Source: Streptomyces sp. NBC_01267 (GTDB lineage: Bacteria > Actinomycetota > Actinomycetes > Streptomycetales > Streptomycetaceae). From it: 64,000 nt of DNA. The notes under the pieces were generated by a model, which saw only the letters and a program-made list of their open reading frames with translations, was not told the DNA's origin and searched no databases. Shown in pieces: positions 47,250-56,013 of this stretch. The DNA is taken from contig NZ_CP108455.1 in the NCBI RefSeq assembly GCF_036241575.1, forward strand, positions 5,335,501 through 5,399,500. The letters are read 5' to 3'. Numbering within the stretch: position 1 is the first letter of the stretch; each line of letters opens with the position of its first letter. Both the position numbers and the translations under genes were made by a program.

Positions 47250-48068
47250 CTACGTTCCCCGGCCTTCAGCGGCGCACAGCCGCACGCGGTGACGCCGAAG
47301 GTCGACCTCGGCGATCTCGACCGTGATCAGTTCGCCTTCGCCGACAACGTGGGCAGGCGTCTCCACCGGCTCATTGGTGAGTTCTGAGAGGTGAAGGAAA
47401 CCTTCGACGTCTGGAGCAAGTTCCACGAACACACCGAAGGAAACGATCTTGGTGATCGGCCCCGTGACGAGTCGGCCGACGTGATCGGCAAGCCGAACGA
47501 GCGGGTCCTCCTGCAGGGCCTTCAGTGACAGCGTGACCTGTCCTGAGCGTGTCTCAGGCATGATCACCTCGGCGGTGATCCGCTGGCCTGCCTCGACGGC
47601 CTCCGAGGGGTGGTCGATCCGGGACCAGGCCAGCTCCGGCCCACGGATGAAGCCGGTGCACAGGCCGTCAGGCTCACCATCGACGTGTACGAAGACCCCG
47701 AAGTTGTGAACCCCCGCAACAGTCCCGGTGACTACCTGGCCCTCTTCGATCGAGAGCAGAAAGGAACGCAAGGCCGGGATCTCGCATGCCCTGGCGGAGA
47801 GAAGGAGCTGGCCCTCGCGCCAACGCCCGATCTCTTCGGCTTCGACCTCCTGGCCCACCTGGAAGATCGCTGACGGGTGTTCCGTTCGGCGCAGTGACAC
47901 CTCGTGCGAGGGGATCCGTCCGATCTCGGAGTTCGCCCCTTCGGGGGCCGTGAGGCTCACCAGGACATCCGCTCCGTCGAACCCGACGACTTCCACCGTC
48001 CTCACGGGGCCTGGCTGAAGCTGGTCGGCCAAGGCACGAAGGCGAGGGTCAGGGGATGGCTCGGACAT
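47250..48068 (-). CDS. S1 RNA-binding domain protein
   Basis: 272 residues with three S1-type OB folds: the first degenerate (about 25-90), the second about 95-170 (GQVVTGTVAGVHNFGVFVHVD), the third about 185-260 (GRLVTGPITKIVSFGVFVEL). It is like a small ribosomal S1, but a role in translation is inference. TAGGCT lies 7 bases before ATG 48068, predicting a leaderless mRNA. Confidence 0.83.
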   Translation of the reverse strand: MSEPSPDPRLRALADQLQPGPVRTVEVVGFDGADVLVSLTAPEGANSEIGRIPSHEVSLRRTEHPSAIFQVGQEVEAEEIGRWREGQLLLSARACEIPALRSFLLSIEEGQVVTGTVAGVHNFGVFVHVDGEPDGLCTGFIRGPELAWSRIDHPSEAVEAGQRITAEVIMPETRSGQVTLSLKALQEDPLVRLADHVGRLVTGPITKIVSFGVFVELAPDVEGFLHLSELTNEPVETPAHVVGEGELITVEIAEVDLRRHRVRLCAAEGRGT

Positions 48069-48244
48069 GGCCCAGAGCCTAGTTCCCAGGTCGACTTGGA
48101 GGTCCGGTTCTCGCTCTGGCGACCCGCGTCCGGCCATCGCGTCCCGGCCCACGATGAGCTGGTCCCCTTCCCTCGTACTGGACCGGGTCGTTCACGATGC
48201 GCAGGCCCTGGGGCCGTCCGGGAGGACTGGGAACTCTCAACGCC

Positions 48245-49145
48245 TCACCGTGATACCCGGCCCTCTTCCAGTACCGCGTCCAAGGCTCGGCGGCCGATTC
48301 CGGCCATCAGCGGGTTGTCGGCGGAGTGGGTCAGGAAGACCAGGGCCAGGGCCAGCGCCCACCCCCGTGCCCGCGCCCAAGTGCCGTCGTCGGCACGTCC
48401 GTACACCCGCCGGAACTCCGCGCGCTGCGGCGTGGGCAGCAGCATCCACGCCACGGCCAGGTCGGTGGCGGGGTCCCCCGCAGTGACGTCGCCGAAGTCG
48501 ATCACGGCCCCGACCCGGCCGCGGTCGACCAGGATGTTCGCGGGGTGCAGGTCGCCGTGCAGCCACACCGGGGGGCCGCCCCACGCGGGCGTGGCGGTGG
48601 CGCTCTCCCATACGCGCATCGCGGTGGCTCGTTCCGACGGGTCGTCCAGGTGCGGCAGTTGGGACATCACTCCGGCTGTACGGTCGGCGAGCGGGATCCC
48701 GCGCGAAGGGTTGGTGGGGGCATCCGCCGGTGCCGGCAGGTGCAGGGCCGCCAGGAATTCACCCAGAGCGACTGCCGCTGCCCCCGGATCGGCCGGCTGC
48801 GTACGGGCCGCGATCTCCCCGGGCAGGAACGGCACCACGCTCCAGGCCCACGGATATCCGCGGCCCGGCACCCCGATGTGTACCGGTGCGGGAACGGGAA
48901 GCGGCAGGTGTCCGGCCAGGTCCGGCAGCCAGCGCTGTTCGTTCAGGGCGAGTCCGGCGGACACGGAGCGCCGGGGGAGGCGCACCAGGTAGGCGTTTGC
49001 CGAGCCGGCAGACCGTGTTGTCCCAGCCGTTGGCCAGCACCTCGATGTCGTGCCCGGCGAGATCGGGCTGCTGGTCGGCCAGCAGCTGACGCACGAGTCG
49101 CGGGGAGATCTGCACCTCGGCGGTCGGCATGCTGTTGACGTCCAC
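48245..49145 (-). pseudogene. Aminoglycoside phosphotransferase-like gene with a +1 frameshift
   Basis: The N-terminus reads in one frame from GTG 49145 (DVNSMPTAEVQISPRLVRQL, LANGWDNTVCRLG). The rest continues in another (NAYLVRLPRRS, HGDLHPANILVDRG with HxDxxxxN, VIDFGDV). Joining them needs removal of one base in the TTT run at 48996-48998 (AAA on the coding strand), which restores RLGNAYLVRL. Either a recent inactivation or a sequencing error. TAGGAT lies 6 bases before the GTG (leaderless). Otherwise the gene is complete, about 300 residues. Confidence 0.85.
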
Positions 49146-49247
49146 CGCGCAATCCTAGAGGCGGCTCGGAGCACGCCTCGGAAGCACTTCGGAAGACCGT
49201 GCCGACCTGTGCGTGGCGACGGGGCAGCCCTGTGTTCCTACGCACCG

Positions 49248-49292
49248 TGTCAATGAAGGTTGACGGCTTCCCGTTGTCAACCTATGTTGACA
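49248..49292 (+). promoter_or_regulatory. Promoter overlapped by two tandem palindromic operators
   Basis: Operator 1 TGTCAA-N6-TTGACG (49248-49265) and operator 2 TGTCAA-N6-TTGACA (49275-49292) are 27 bases apart. The -35 TTGACG (49260-49265) is an arm of the first; 17 bases on, the -10 TATGTT (49283-49288) lies in the second. ATG 49295 is 6 bases after the -10, so the mRNA is leaderless. The HTH protein encoded there is the likely ligand. Confidence 0.8.
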
Positions 49293-49294
49293 CC

Positions 49295-49504
49295 ATGACC
49301 GATGCAACGGATCTCGCCGAGCGGGCGAGCGACAGTGATCCGAGGGTCGGGCTGCGGGCGGTGGCCGCGCTGCGGCGGCTGCTGGAGCGGCTCGAATCCG
49401 TTCAGGTGCGCAGCGCCCGCAATCAGGGCTGGTCGTGGCAGGAGATCGCCACCGAGCTGGGTGTCAGCAGGCAGGCGGTCCACAAGAAGCACGGGAGGCA
49501 GTGA
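49295..49504 (+). CDS. Small helix-turn-helix protein
   Basis: 69 residues: an N-terminal helix pair and a C-terminal HTH, WSWQEIATELGVSRQAVHKKH. Probably binds the two palindromes overlapping its own promoter. The stop overlaps the ATG of the Clp-N gene (TGATG). Such HTH/Clp-N pairs recur in Streptomyces. Confidence 0.85.
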   Translation: MTDATDLAERASDSDPRVGLRAVAALRRLLERLESVQVRSARNQGWSWQEIATELGVSRQAVHKKHGRQ

Positions 49505-50052
49505 TGTTCGAACGCTTCACGCAGGGCGCCCGGGACGTGGTCACCGGTGCGGTGGGGTACGCGGACGGCGCGGGCGAGTCCGCCATCACCGAGGAGCACC
49601 TGCTGATGGCGCTGCTCGACGCGCGCGGCACGAAGGGGTCCTTCGTGCTGACGTCCCTCGGCGCCGCGGGGTGGCGTGACGAGCTGTCGGGCGCACTGGC
49701 GGAGACCCGGCGGCGGGGTGGGGTGTCGCAGGCCGATCTGGAGGCGCTGGCCGGGCTCGGTGTCGATGTGGACGCGATCGTCGCACGTGTCGAAGAGGCG
49801 CACGGCGAGGGCGCGTTGGCGGCCGGGGCCACTCGGACCAGGCCGTTGCGCCGCCCGCTCGCACCCGGGGCGCGCGAGGTGCTGCGGTCGGCCCTGCGGA
49901 TCGCAGCGGGGCGCGGGGACCGGCGGCTCGGTGACGAGCACCTGCTACTGGCGCTGACGGGGCGGCGCGGGGCGGTCGCGGAGGCGCTGGCCGGGTGCGG
50001 GGTGTCGTACGGGGCGGTGGAGCGGGTGCTGCGGGAGGTGCCCGCGGGGTGA
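49504..50052 (+). CDS. Clp N-terminal repeat domain protein
   Basis: 182 residues with two Clp_N-type four-helix repeats: FERFTQGARDVVTGAVGYA, then TEEHLLMALLD; and LAPGAREVLRSALRIAAG, then GDEHLLLALTG. No AAA+ ATPase domain follows, so it is not a chaperone itself; it may act as an adaptor or sensor that lends ClpC substrate recognition. Coupled with the HTH gene. Confidence 0.85.
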   Translation: MFERFTQGARDVVTGAVGYADGAGESAITEEHLLMALLDARGTKGSFVLTSLGAAGWRDELSGALAETRRRGGVSQADLEALAGLGVDVDAIVARVEEAHGEGALAAGATRTRPLRRPLAPGAREVLRSALRIAAGRGDRRLGDEHLLLALTGRRGAVAEALAGCGVSYGAVERVLREVPAG

Positions 50053-50111
50053 GCGGTCCTTCCCGGCGCCGAGGGGTGGCCGTCACGGGGTGAGCGGTCC
50101 CTCCCGGCGCC
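50045..50111. repeat. 26-base direct repeat at the end of the Clp-N gene
   Basis: CGGGGTGAGCGGTCC(T/C)TCCCGGCGCC at 50045-50070 and 50086-50111, one mismatch. The first copy includes the stop codon of the gene. Confidence 0.85.
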
Positions 50112-50120
50112 ACGGGGTGA

Positions 50121-50223
50121 CCTCAAGCGCCGGCCGGGCTCGAACCGGCCTCCGCGTGAGTGCCCCGTCAGGGTGGTGCGGTGCTTGGTGTCGCGGTGGC
50201 CTCAAGCGCCGGCCGGGCTCGAA
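50121..50223. repeat. 24-base direct repeat behind the PadR gene
   Basis: CCTCAAGCGCCGGCCGGGCT plus CGAA at 50121-50144 and again at 50200-50223, identical. It contains the self-complementary GCCGGC; such CCTCAA-GCCGG elements are scattered in Streptomyces intergenic DNA and may act as terminators. Confidence 0.75.
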
Positions 50224-50237
50224 TTCGGCGGGTCGCC

Positions 50238-51305
50238 CTACTTCTCCGGGGCTCGCAGGGTCGCCCCGATGCGGGCCGCCGCCGACGACAAGTGCCGTCG
50301 TGCGTCCCGTAGTTGATCGTCCGTCACTCCGTGATCGCGCGCCGCGTCCCGGATGTCGTCGCGGAAGCGGTCCAGCAGCCTGTCCAGGTCGCGGGCCGGA
50401 TTTCCGGAAGGCTCCTCGTGGGCCCACTCGGGCTCGGGCGGCGTCGCGGCGTCCTCCTTGCCGAGGTCCACGCGCTCGACGGTGACGTCCGACGGCTCGT
50501 CGGCCGGGCCCGTACCCGCTTCGGCGCCCCGCCCGAAACGGCTCATCTCCCTGGTGAACTCGGCGAGCCCCTCGCGGACCCCGGCGGGCCAGTCGCCCCG
50601 CGCGAAGTGCTCCTGCACCTGCTGGGCGACCCGCTGCATCTGGTCGCGCGCCTTCTCCTGGGCCTCCGTGGCCTGGCGCCGTGCCTGCTGGGCGTCCTCG
50701 CGGGCGCGCCGGGACTCGTCCTTCGCCCGGCGTGCCTGGTCCTTCCACTCCTGCTTGGCGCGCTTGAACTCCTCCTTGGCCTGGCGCCAGCCGTCCTTGT
50801 CGCCCCAGGCGCCGTCGAAGAAGTCGGACGCTTCGGGGAAGCCGGGGAACGCCTTACCGGGCCGGGCTCCGGCTCCGCCACCGGCTCCGGCCTTCGCGCC
50901 GCCCTTGCCGGACGTCCCGCGCGCCTCCTGTGCGGCCTGCCGGATCTCCCGCCGCAGGTCGCTCGCCGAGCCGCTGACGTCGGCGCGGATCTCCGCGGCG
51001 AGTTCGGCGACCGACTCGCGGATCTCCAGCTCCAGGTCGGCCAGTTCACCGCTGCGGCCCGCCAGTTCGGCGCGGCCGGCGTCGGTGATCGAGTACACCT
51101 TCCGGCCGCCCTCCGAGGCATGGGTCACCAGGCCCTCGGCCTCCAGCTTGGCGAGCCGCGGGTACACGGTGCCCGCGCTCGGTGCGTACAGCCCCTGGAA
51201 CCGTTCCTCCAGCAGCCGGATCACCTCGTAGCCGTGGCGCGGCGCCTCGTCCAGCAGTTTCAGCAGGTAGAGGCGGAGTCGGCCGTGGGCGAAGACGGGG
51301 GCCAT
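50238..51305 (-). CDS. PadR-family regulator with long coiled C-terminus
   Basis: 355 residues. The first 90 form a PadR winged helix (LYLLKLLDEAPRHGYEVIRLLEERF, SAGTVYPRLAKLEAEGLV). Then come an acidic helix, a Gly/Ala linker (GGAKAGAGGGAGARPG), a highly charged coiled coil (about 165-230, KRAKQEWKDQARRAKDES) and a C-terminal helical segment. Far longer than usual PadR (about 110-190). One base separates it from the DUF4097 gene; likely an autorepressor of that operon. Confidence 0.87.
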   Translation of the reverse strand: MAPVFAHGRLRLYLLKLLDEAPRHGYEVIRLLEERFQGLYAPSAGTVYPRLAKLEAEGLVTHASEGGRKVYSITDAGRAELAGRSGELADLELEIRESVAELAAEIRADVSGSASDLRREIRQAAQEARGTSGKGGAKAGAGGGAGARPGKAFPGFPEASDFFDGAWGDKDGWRQAKEEFKRAKQEWKDQARRAKDESRRAREDAQQARRQATEAQEKARDQMQRVAQQVQEHFARGDWPAGVREGLAEFTREMSRFGRGAEAGTGPADEPSDVTVERVDLGKEDAATPPEPEWAHEEPSGNPARDLDRLLDRFRDDIRDAARDHGVTDDQLRDARRHLSSAAARIGATLRAPEK

Positions 51306-51306
51306 G

Positions 51307-52158
51307 TCAGAGCACCTTCTCGTTGACGTCGTCCGGGGCGGGCTTGCGCAGCAGTGCGATGGCACCGGAAACCGTGGTCGCCCTGAGTCTGCCGGTTCCC
51401 CGGCCCAGAGTGCCGGTGATCTTCTTGGCGCCCCACTGGCCGCTCACCCGCAGGTCTTCGAAGGCGCTCGACACGGCGCCACTGGTGGTGTTCGCGTCGA
51501 CCTGCGCGTCCGTCGGGTGGGTCAGCCGGACGGCGACCTCGCCCGAGACCGTGTTGAGGCTGATGTCCGTCGGCCTGCCGGTCGTGTCGAGGTCGATGAC
51601 CATGTCCCCGCTGACCGAGTCCGCCCGTACGGAGGAACCCGTCCCCTCGACCACCGTGAGGTCCCCCGAGACCGAGTGGAAACGCAGCTCGCCGCTGACG
51701 GACTGGGCTTCGAGGTTCCCCGAGACGGTCTCGGCCCGGACAGCGCCGGAGAGGCCGACGAGGGTGGTGTCGCCGGTGACGCCCCGGATTTCCGTACGCC
51801 CCTGGATCCCGGAGACCACGGCGCCCGCGCCGACCACGCCCACCTCCACCTTCGCCGTCGACGGGACGGTGAGCGAGACGATGGCGCTGCGGTGCCAGCC
51901 TCTGCGGTCGAGCCACTTGAGGAAGTTCTTCCAGGGCAGGTCCTCGTAGGCCACGGTCAGCGTGCCGTTCTCCTGCGTCACGATCAGCGGCGGGCCGTCG
52001 ATCTCGGACACTTCGAGGCGGGCACCGCCCTGCTCGTTCAGTACGGCCTCGTCGGTGCCCACCACGTTGACCGTTCCACTGACGATGCGCACGTTCAGTG
52101 CCGTCACGGGACTGTCGAAGGTGAGCTTCTGCGGCTCTGCCACTGACCTCTCGGACAT
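51307..52158 (-). CDS. DUF4097 beta-helix family protein
   Basis: 283 residues made of repeated short strands with V-S-G motifs (VSGNLEAQSVSGELRFHSVS), a right-handed beta-helix or bactofilin-like DUF4097 architecture. No signal peptide, so cytosolic. GGGAGGT before ATG 52158. Paired with PadR regulators in many actinobacteria; role unknown. Confidence 0.87.
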   Translation of the reverse strand: MSERSVAEPQKLTFDSPVTALNVRIVSGTVNVVGTDEAVLNEQGGARLEVSEIDGPPLIVTQENGTLTVAYEDLPWKNFLKWLDRRGWHRSAIVSLTVPSTAKVEVGVVGAGAVVSGIQGRTEIRGVTGDTTLVGLSGAVRAETVSGNLEAQSVSGELRFHSVSGDLTVVEGTGSSVRADSVSGDMVIDLDTTGRPTDISLNTVSGEVAVRLTHPTDAQVDANTTSGAVSSAFEDLRVSGQWGAKKITGTLGRGTGRLRATTVSGAIALLRKPAPDDVNEKVL

Positions 52159-52191
52159 GGAACTGACCTCCCGGGTCGGCTACGACGCAAC

Positions 52192-52225
52192 ATATCGCGT
52201 CTTCTGCTAGACACGATATATCGCG
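52192..52225. promoter_or_regulatory. Probable PadR operator
   Basis: ATATCGCG occurs as a direct repeat at 52192-52199 and 52218-52225, and CGATATATCG at 52214-52223 is a perfect palindrome. These lie 34-67 bases before the operon start, in the expected promoter. AT-rich cores in GC-rich DNA support a regulator site. Confidence 0.6.
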
Positions 52226-52281
52226 GATTCTCGAAGTCAAGCGCGCGGGTGGAACGTGTGGATCTGTCCTAGCGTGGGGCC

Positions 52282-53088
52282 ATGTCAGAGAACGCCACAG
52301 GTGCCCTGCTGCTCTGCCGCGCCGACCCCGCCGCCGTACGTCCCGCGGCTCATCTGCTGCGCGAGCGCCTGCTCCTCGCCCCCGCGGGCGAGGTGTGGAG
52401 CGTGCTCGTCCCCGAGGGGAAGCCCTGGCTGCACGGGCAGGAACCCGTCGACCGGGTGGCCGGTGGCTGGGCCACCGCACTGGCGGTCGCCTCCAGCTGG
52501 CCGGTGCTCGCCCTGTGGTGGGACGGCGACCGGGCGGGCTTCACCCTGGCGTCCGGGTTCCGGCGGCCCGTCGGATACGTATGGCTCACGGACGGCACGC
52601 CGGGGGGTGAGAGCGACGCGATGCGCACGTTCGGCGCACGGCTCGGGCTCGACCCCGTACTGGACCTCCAGGCGCTGACCGAACTGACTCTCCCGGACGC
52701 GGTGGCGGACTCCCGCTCCCGACTGCTCGGTCTGACGGCGGTCCTGGGCCGGGCCGGGCTGGTGCTGCCCACCGGGCTCACCCCCGGCGACCCGGTGGAC
52801 CGGCTGCGTTCGGTGGCCCGGATCCACCCGGCCACCGAGCCGATCGAGTCGTCGGGCTGGCGCGACGCCGTACGGGCCGAACTGGATGTCTTCGAGGAGA
52901 GTTCCCTCGGCCCCTGGCTCCGCGGCCCGAGGGCCCGCGCGCTCGGCGCCGCCCAGCTCGCGGCGGGTGTCCCGCTGGCGCTGTGGGGCCTCGGCCGCCG
53001 CAGCGGCGGCTGGACGGCGGCGGCTGCGCTGCTGCTCGCGCACGGCGCGCTGGGCCTCGCGTACGACCGGATGCGGGCCCGCGGCTGA
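52282..53088 (+). CDS. Conserved hypothetical protein with C-terminal membrane segment
   Basis: 268 residues, mostly soluble, Trp-rich in the middle (SSWPVLALWWDGDRAGF), with a hydrophobic stretch near the end (LAAGVPLALWGLGRRSGGWTAA). I recognise no family. TAGCGT lies exactly 6 bases before ATG 52282, predicting a leaderless mRNA. The last seven codons start a 36-base tandem repeat. Confidence 0.75.
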   Translation: MSENATGALLLCRADPAAVRPAAHLLRERLLLAPAGEVWSVLVPEGKPWLHGQEPVDRVAGGWATALAVASSWPVLALWWDGDRAGFTLASGFRRPVGYVWLTDGTPGGESDAMRTFGARLGLDPVLDLQALTELTLPDAVADSRSRLLGLTAVLGRAGLVLPTGLTPGDPVDRLRSVARIHPATEPIESSGWRDAVRAELDVFEESSLGPWLRGPRARALGAAQLAAGVPLALWGLGRRSGGWTAAAALLLAHGALGLAYDRMRARG

Positions 53089-53176
53089 CACGGGGCGAAG
53101 CCCCGGATACGGGCCTGCGGCTGACACCGGCCGAAGCCTTGGATGTGGGCCTGCGGTCGGCACCGGCCGGGGAAGA
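53069..53176 (+). repeat. 36-base tandem repeat spanning a stop codon
   Basis: Three units, 53069-53104, 53105-53140 and 53141-53176, of GGAT(G/A)CGGGCC(C/T)GCGG type, increasingly different. The first includes the last codons and TGA of the preceding gene. Confidence 0.85.
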
Positions 53177-53190
53177 ACCGGCCGGTCCAG

Positions 53191-53220
53191 GCTACGCGTC
53201 GCTACGCGTCGCTACGCGTC
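53191..53220. repeat. Three exact copies of GCTACGCGTC
   Basis: 30 bases. On the minus strand the last copy supplies the final Ala codon and TAG stop of the DUF6104 gene. Confidence 0.95.
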
Positions 53221-53397
53221 CTCGTCGTCCTCGTCGTCCAGCCGGGCCAGCCAGGTCGCCAGCCGCTCGACCGGCACCTCGAAGTCGGGGTTGAGGTCGA
53301 CGAACGTACGCAGCTGCTCGGCCAGCCACTCGAAGGTGACTTCCTCCTCGCCGCGCCGCTTCTCCAGTTCCTCGATGCCGCGGTCGGTGAAGTACAT
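53212..53397 (-). CDS. Small acidic protein (DUF6104-like)
   Basis: 61 residues: YFTDRGIEELEKRRGEEEVTFEW, then WLARLDDEDDEDA. Matches the small conserved Streptomyces family I know as DUF6104; function unknown. AGGAG precedes ATG 53397. The stop codon lies inside a 10-base triplicated sequence. Confidence 0.8.
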   Translation of the reverse strand: MYFTDRGIEELEKRRGEEEVTFEWLAEQLRTFVDLNPDFEVPVERLATWLARLDDEDDEDA

Positions 53398-53597
53398 GGG
53401 GTGCTCCTGATGGGGTGCCGGGTGTCCTGTGTCCAGATTATGTGCAGTCGCGCGGGCCGGTTCGCGGCGGGTCGCGGGGTCGCCTGCAACCGTACGGACC
53501 ATTAACCTCGTCGTGATCCAAGTGGCCCGGTCCAAGGGCGACTTGAACGGTGATACGGGTACACGGGGATGCGGGTACACCGGGATACGGGGGAGCT

Positions 53598-54017
53598 GTG
53601 GCAGCCGAGGTGCAGGAGATCGTGCTTCCGGGAGGTGCGGTCGTGCACGCCCGTCTGACGCCGTCCGGCGCGCATGACGACGGGTACGAGGACGTCGGGG
53701 TCGCGGAGATCCTGCAGAACCGGGTGGACGACCTCCAGCGGGTGATCGGCGGAGTCGGTGACTCGGTGCTGGCCGCGGCGCGGGCCGCCCGGCCCGACGA
53801 GGCCACCGTCACCTTCGGCCTGGAGTTCAGCGTCAAGGAGGGCAAGGTCATCTCGGTCCTCGCGGGGGCGGAGGCGAAGGCGTCGCTCCAGGTCTCCCTC
53901 ACCTGGAAGCTGGCCGAGCAGAGCACTGCGAACCCGACTGGTACGGCCCCGAGCGGCGTGACCCCGGGTGGTACGACCCGGAACGGCCAGCCCCCGGCGG
54001 ATCCCGCCGATGAGTGA
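53598..54017 (+). CDS. Trypsin-co-occurring (CU044_2847-like) protein
   Basis: About 139 residues. Begins AAEVQEIVLPGGAVVHARL, then a helix with AEILQNRVDDLQRVIGGVGDS and a strand region FGLEFSVKEGKVISVLAG. This is the Trypco1 pattern found before trypsin-like proteases of vWA-MoxR conflict systems. A Gly/Thr/Pro-rich tail ends it. Start uncertain: GTG 53598 is chosen; 53550 and 53610 are possible. It overlaps the protease gene by 8 bases. It may regulate or be cleaved by the protease; that is inference. Confidence 0.8.
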   Translation: MAAEVQEIVLPGGAVVHARLTPSGAHDDGYEDVGVAEILQNRVDDLQRVIGGVGDSVLAAARAARPDEATVTFGLEFSVKEGKVISVLAGAEAKASLQVSLTWKLAEQSTANPTGTAPSGVTPGGTTRNGQPPADPADE

Positions 54018-56013
54018 CCCCGATCATGTGGTGAGCTCTCTCGCCGCGGCGGCGACCGTCCAGCTGCTGCCCGTGGGCGGCGAGAGCAAGGACTTCTGGG
54101 GCAGCGGCTTCTTCGTCGCGCCCGGCTGGGTGGTGACCTGCGCCCATGTGGTCCGCAGTCACCTGCCCGCAGGCCCCGGCGGGCAGCTGGATGTCCGCGG
54201 TGACGGCTTCAACGACGGGATCTCCGTCCACGCGGAGCTCGCGGACTGGCGGCTCATGGAGCGGGAGGGGCGGGTGATCCCCGTCGAGCGGGACCTCGCG
54301 CTGGTCCGGCTGCTCGACCCGGACATCGAGCACGAATGCGTCTGGTTCACCGACCGTGCCACCCGGGTGATGCGCACCGTCCTGGTCCACGGCTACCGGC
54401 CGGGCGACCCGGACGGGACCGGGACCAGGGCCGTCTCCTTCCAGGCCAAGGGCGAGATCAACGTGCACGACGGCGGCTACGGACTGGTGATCGCCCCCGG
54501 AGCCGAGTACCCCAAGGGCGTCTCCGGAGGGCCACTGGTCGATCCGCTCACCAACGAGGTCGTCGGGGTGATCAAGTCCCGCCGGAAGGACCGGGAGGGC
54601 GGGCTCGCCATCGCCGCCGCCGCGCTGCGCGGCTTCGGCGGCCTCTACCAGCAGGTGATGGCCGGACACGACAGCTGGCACGCGGCCCGGAAGGGGCACC
54701 AGACCTGGATCTCCCGGCAGTGGTCGTCCGGCGAGAGCACCGGGCGGCAGGACACCGGGACCGGCTTCGGGCCCGGGAGCTGGACCCCGCGGGACCGGCG
54801 CAAGGCGCTGGGCCTGCTCGCCGAGCTGCCCGCCCCCGCCACCGGCGCCCCCATCGCCGCCGTCGCCCACAAGGCCGCCCGCAACGAACTGGCCCCGGCC
54901 AAGAACGCGCTGCTGAGCTGGCGCGACGGCTACGGCCTGCTCTACGACGGCGACGAGCCGCTCGGCGCCCTGGTCTTCCTGCGCTACCTCCAGCTCGTGG
55001 CCCGGTACGTGCACGCGTACGGCGGCAAGTCGGGACAGCTGTCCGAGTGGATCACCGACAGGCTGGAGGAGGTGGCCCACCCGTTCCAGCACGAACTGGT
55101 CACCGAGGTGCGGCTGCCCGAGCAGCTGTGGCCCGACGCCGGACAGCCGGGCCGCACCGTCCTGCCGTACCCGGGCCCCGGCGAAGGGCCGGTCATCACC
55201 GTCGTCATGGACCCGCTGCACGACGACGCCTCCCTCGTCGACTGGACGATCCACCTCTTCACCGGGGACGGCGGCAGCGAACAGATCGGCGCCTACGAGG
55301 AGGCGGCGCCGGGAGTCGACGCCGCCTGGCACAACCACCAGTCACTCCGGCGCACGCTCCACGAGGTGCTGCACGCCCACGACCCCGATCCGGACCACCC
55401 GCTGCCCGTGGAGATCGCCCTGCCGCTCGGCGGCTTCGACACCCCGGTGCACCGCTGGCAGCTCGAAGACGCCGCCCGTCTGAACAAGCTCGCGCACCTC
55501 GGCGCCCAGCGCCGCCTCGTGCTGCGCGACCTCGGGCGCCGCGGCCGGTGGAGCGAGGAGGCCGAACGGGACATCCGCTGGCAGGCCGTGGCCGGGGCGG
55601 AGCGCCTGACGGTGGCCCGGATCCCGGAACCCGGCACCACCCAACGAGCCGCATACTACGAGGGGTTGACCCCCGGCGCGGTGCCGGTGCTCTGCCGCCC
55701 CGCGAGCCGGGGGGTGGGGGCCACCGCGATGGAACTGACACTGCGGGCCGGTCACGGCATCGCCCTCTGGGACATCGACGGGCACACCGGACGCGGCTGC
55801 GAAGAACGCTGCACCGAACTGCGCGGCCGGGTGCAGGGGCTCCTCGACCGTACGGACCGGGCCTGCGAACTCCCGGACCGGATACGTCATCTGAGGGAGG
55901 ACATCGACCCCCGGAGGCCGGAGACCCACTGGCCCGAATCGCTGGTGCTGCTGTACGACGATCCCGGGCGTTCGCTGCCCGCCGACGACGAGGAAACCCT
56001 GGACTCGCCATGA
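54010..56013 (+). CDS. Trypsin-like protease with VMAP-C domain
   Basis: 667 residues. Residues 20-200 form a trypsin-fold domain with an intact triad: His46 (TCAHVV), Asp95 (ERDLALVRL), Ser172 (GVSGGPLV). No signal peptide, so it acts inside the cell. The rest matches the vWA-MoxR-associated protein C-terminal domain (about 330-640; HEVLHAHDPDPDHPLPVEIALPL-type start, WPESLVLLYDDPGR end). In related ternary systems this protein is the effector, activated through MoxR and vWA partners. ATG 54010; the stop overlaps a small ORF (ATGA). Confidence 0.9.
   Translation: MSDPDHVVSSLAAAATVQLLPVGGESKDFWGSGFFVAPGWVVTCAHVVRSHLPAGPGGQLDVRGDGFNDGISVHAELADWRLMEREGRVIPVERDLALVRLLDPDIEHECVWFTDRATRVMRTVLVHGYRPGDPDGTGTRAVSFQAKGEINVHDGGYGLVIAPGAEYPKGVSGGPLVDPLTNEVVGVIKSRRKDREGGLAIAAAALRGFGGLYQQVMAGHDSWHAARKGHQTWISRQWSSGESTGRQDTGTGFGPGSWTPRDRRKALGLLAELPAPATGAPIAAVAHKAARNELAPAKNALLSWRDGYGLLYDGDEPLGALVFLRYLQLVARYVHAYGGKSGQLSEWITDRLEEVAHPFQHELVTEVRLPEQLWPDAGQPGRTVLPYPGPGEGPVITVVMDPLHDDASLVDWTIHLFTGDGGSEQIGAYEEAAPGVDAAWHNHQSLRRTLHEVLHAHDPDPDHPLPVEIALPLGGFDTPVHRWQLEDAARLNKLAHLGAQRRLVLRDLGRRGRWSEEAERDIRWQAVAGAERLTVARIPEPGTTQRAAYYEGLTPGAVPVLCRPASRGVGATAMELTLRAGHGIALWDIDGHTGRGCEERCTELRGRVQGLLDRTDRACELPDRIRHLREDIDPRRPETHWPESLVLLYDDPGRSLPADDEETLDSP

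Noticed and set aside
53191..53220. CRISPR-like short repeats
   Set aside because: Units are directly adjacent without spacers and only 10 bases long; a simple tandem repeat.
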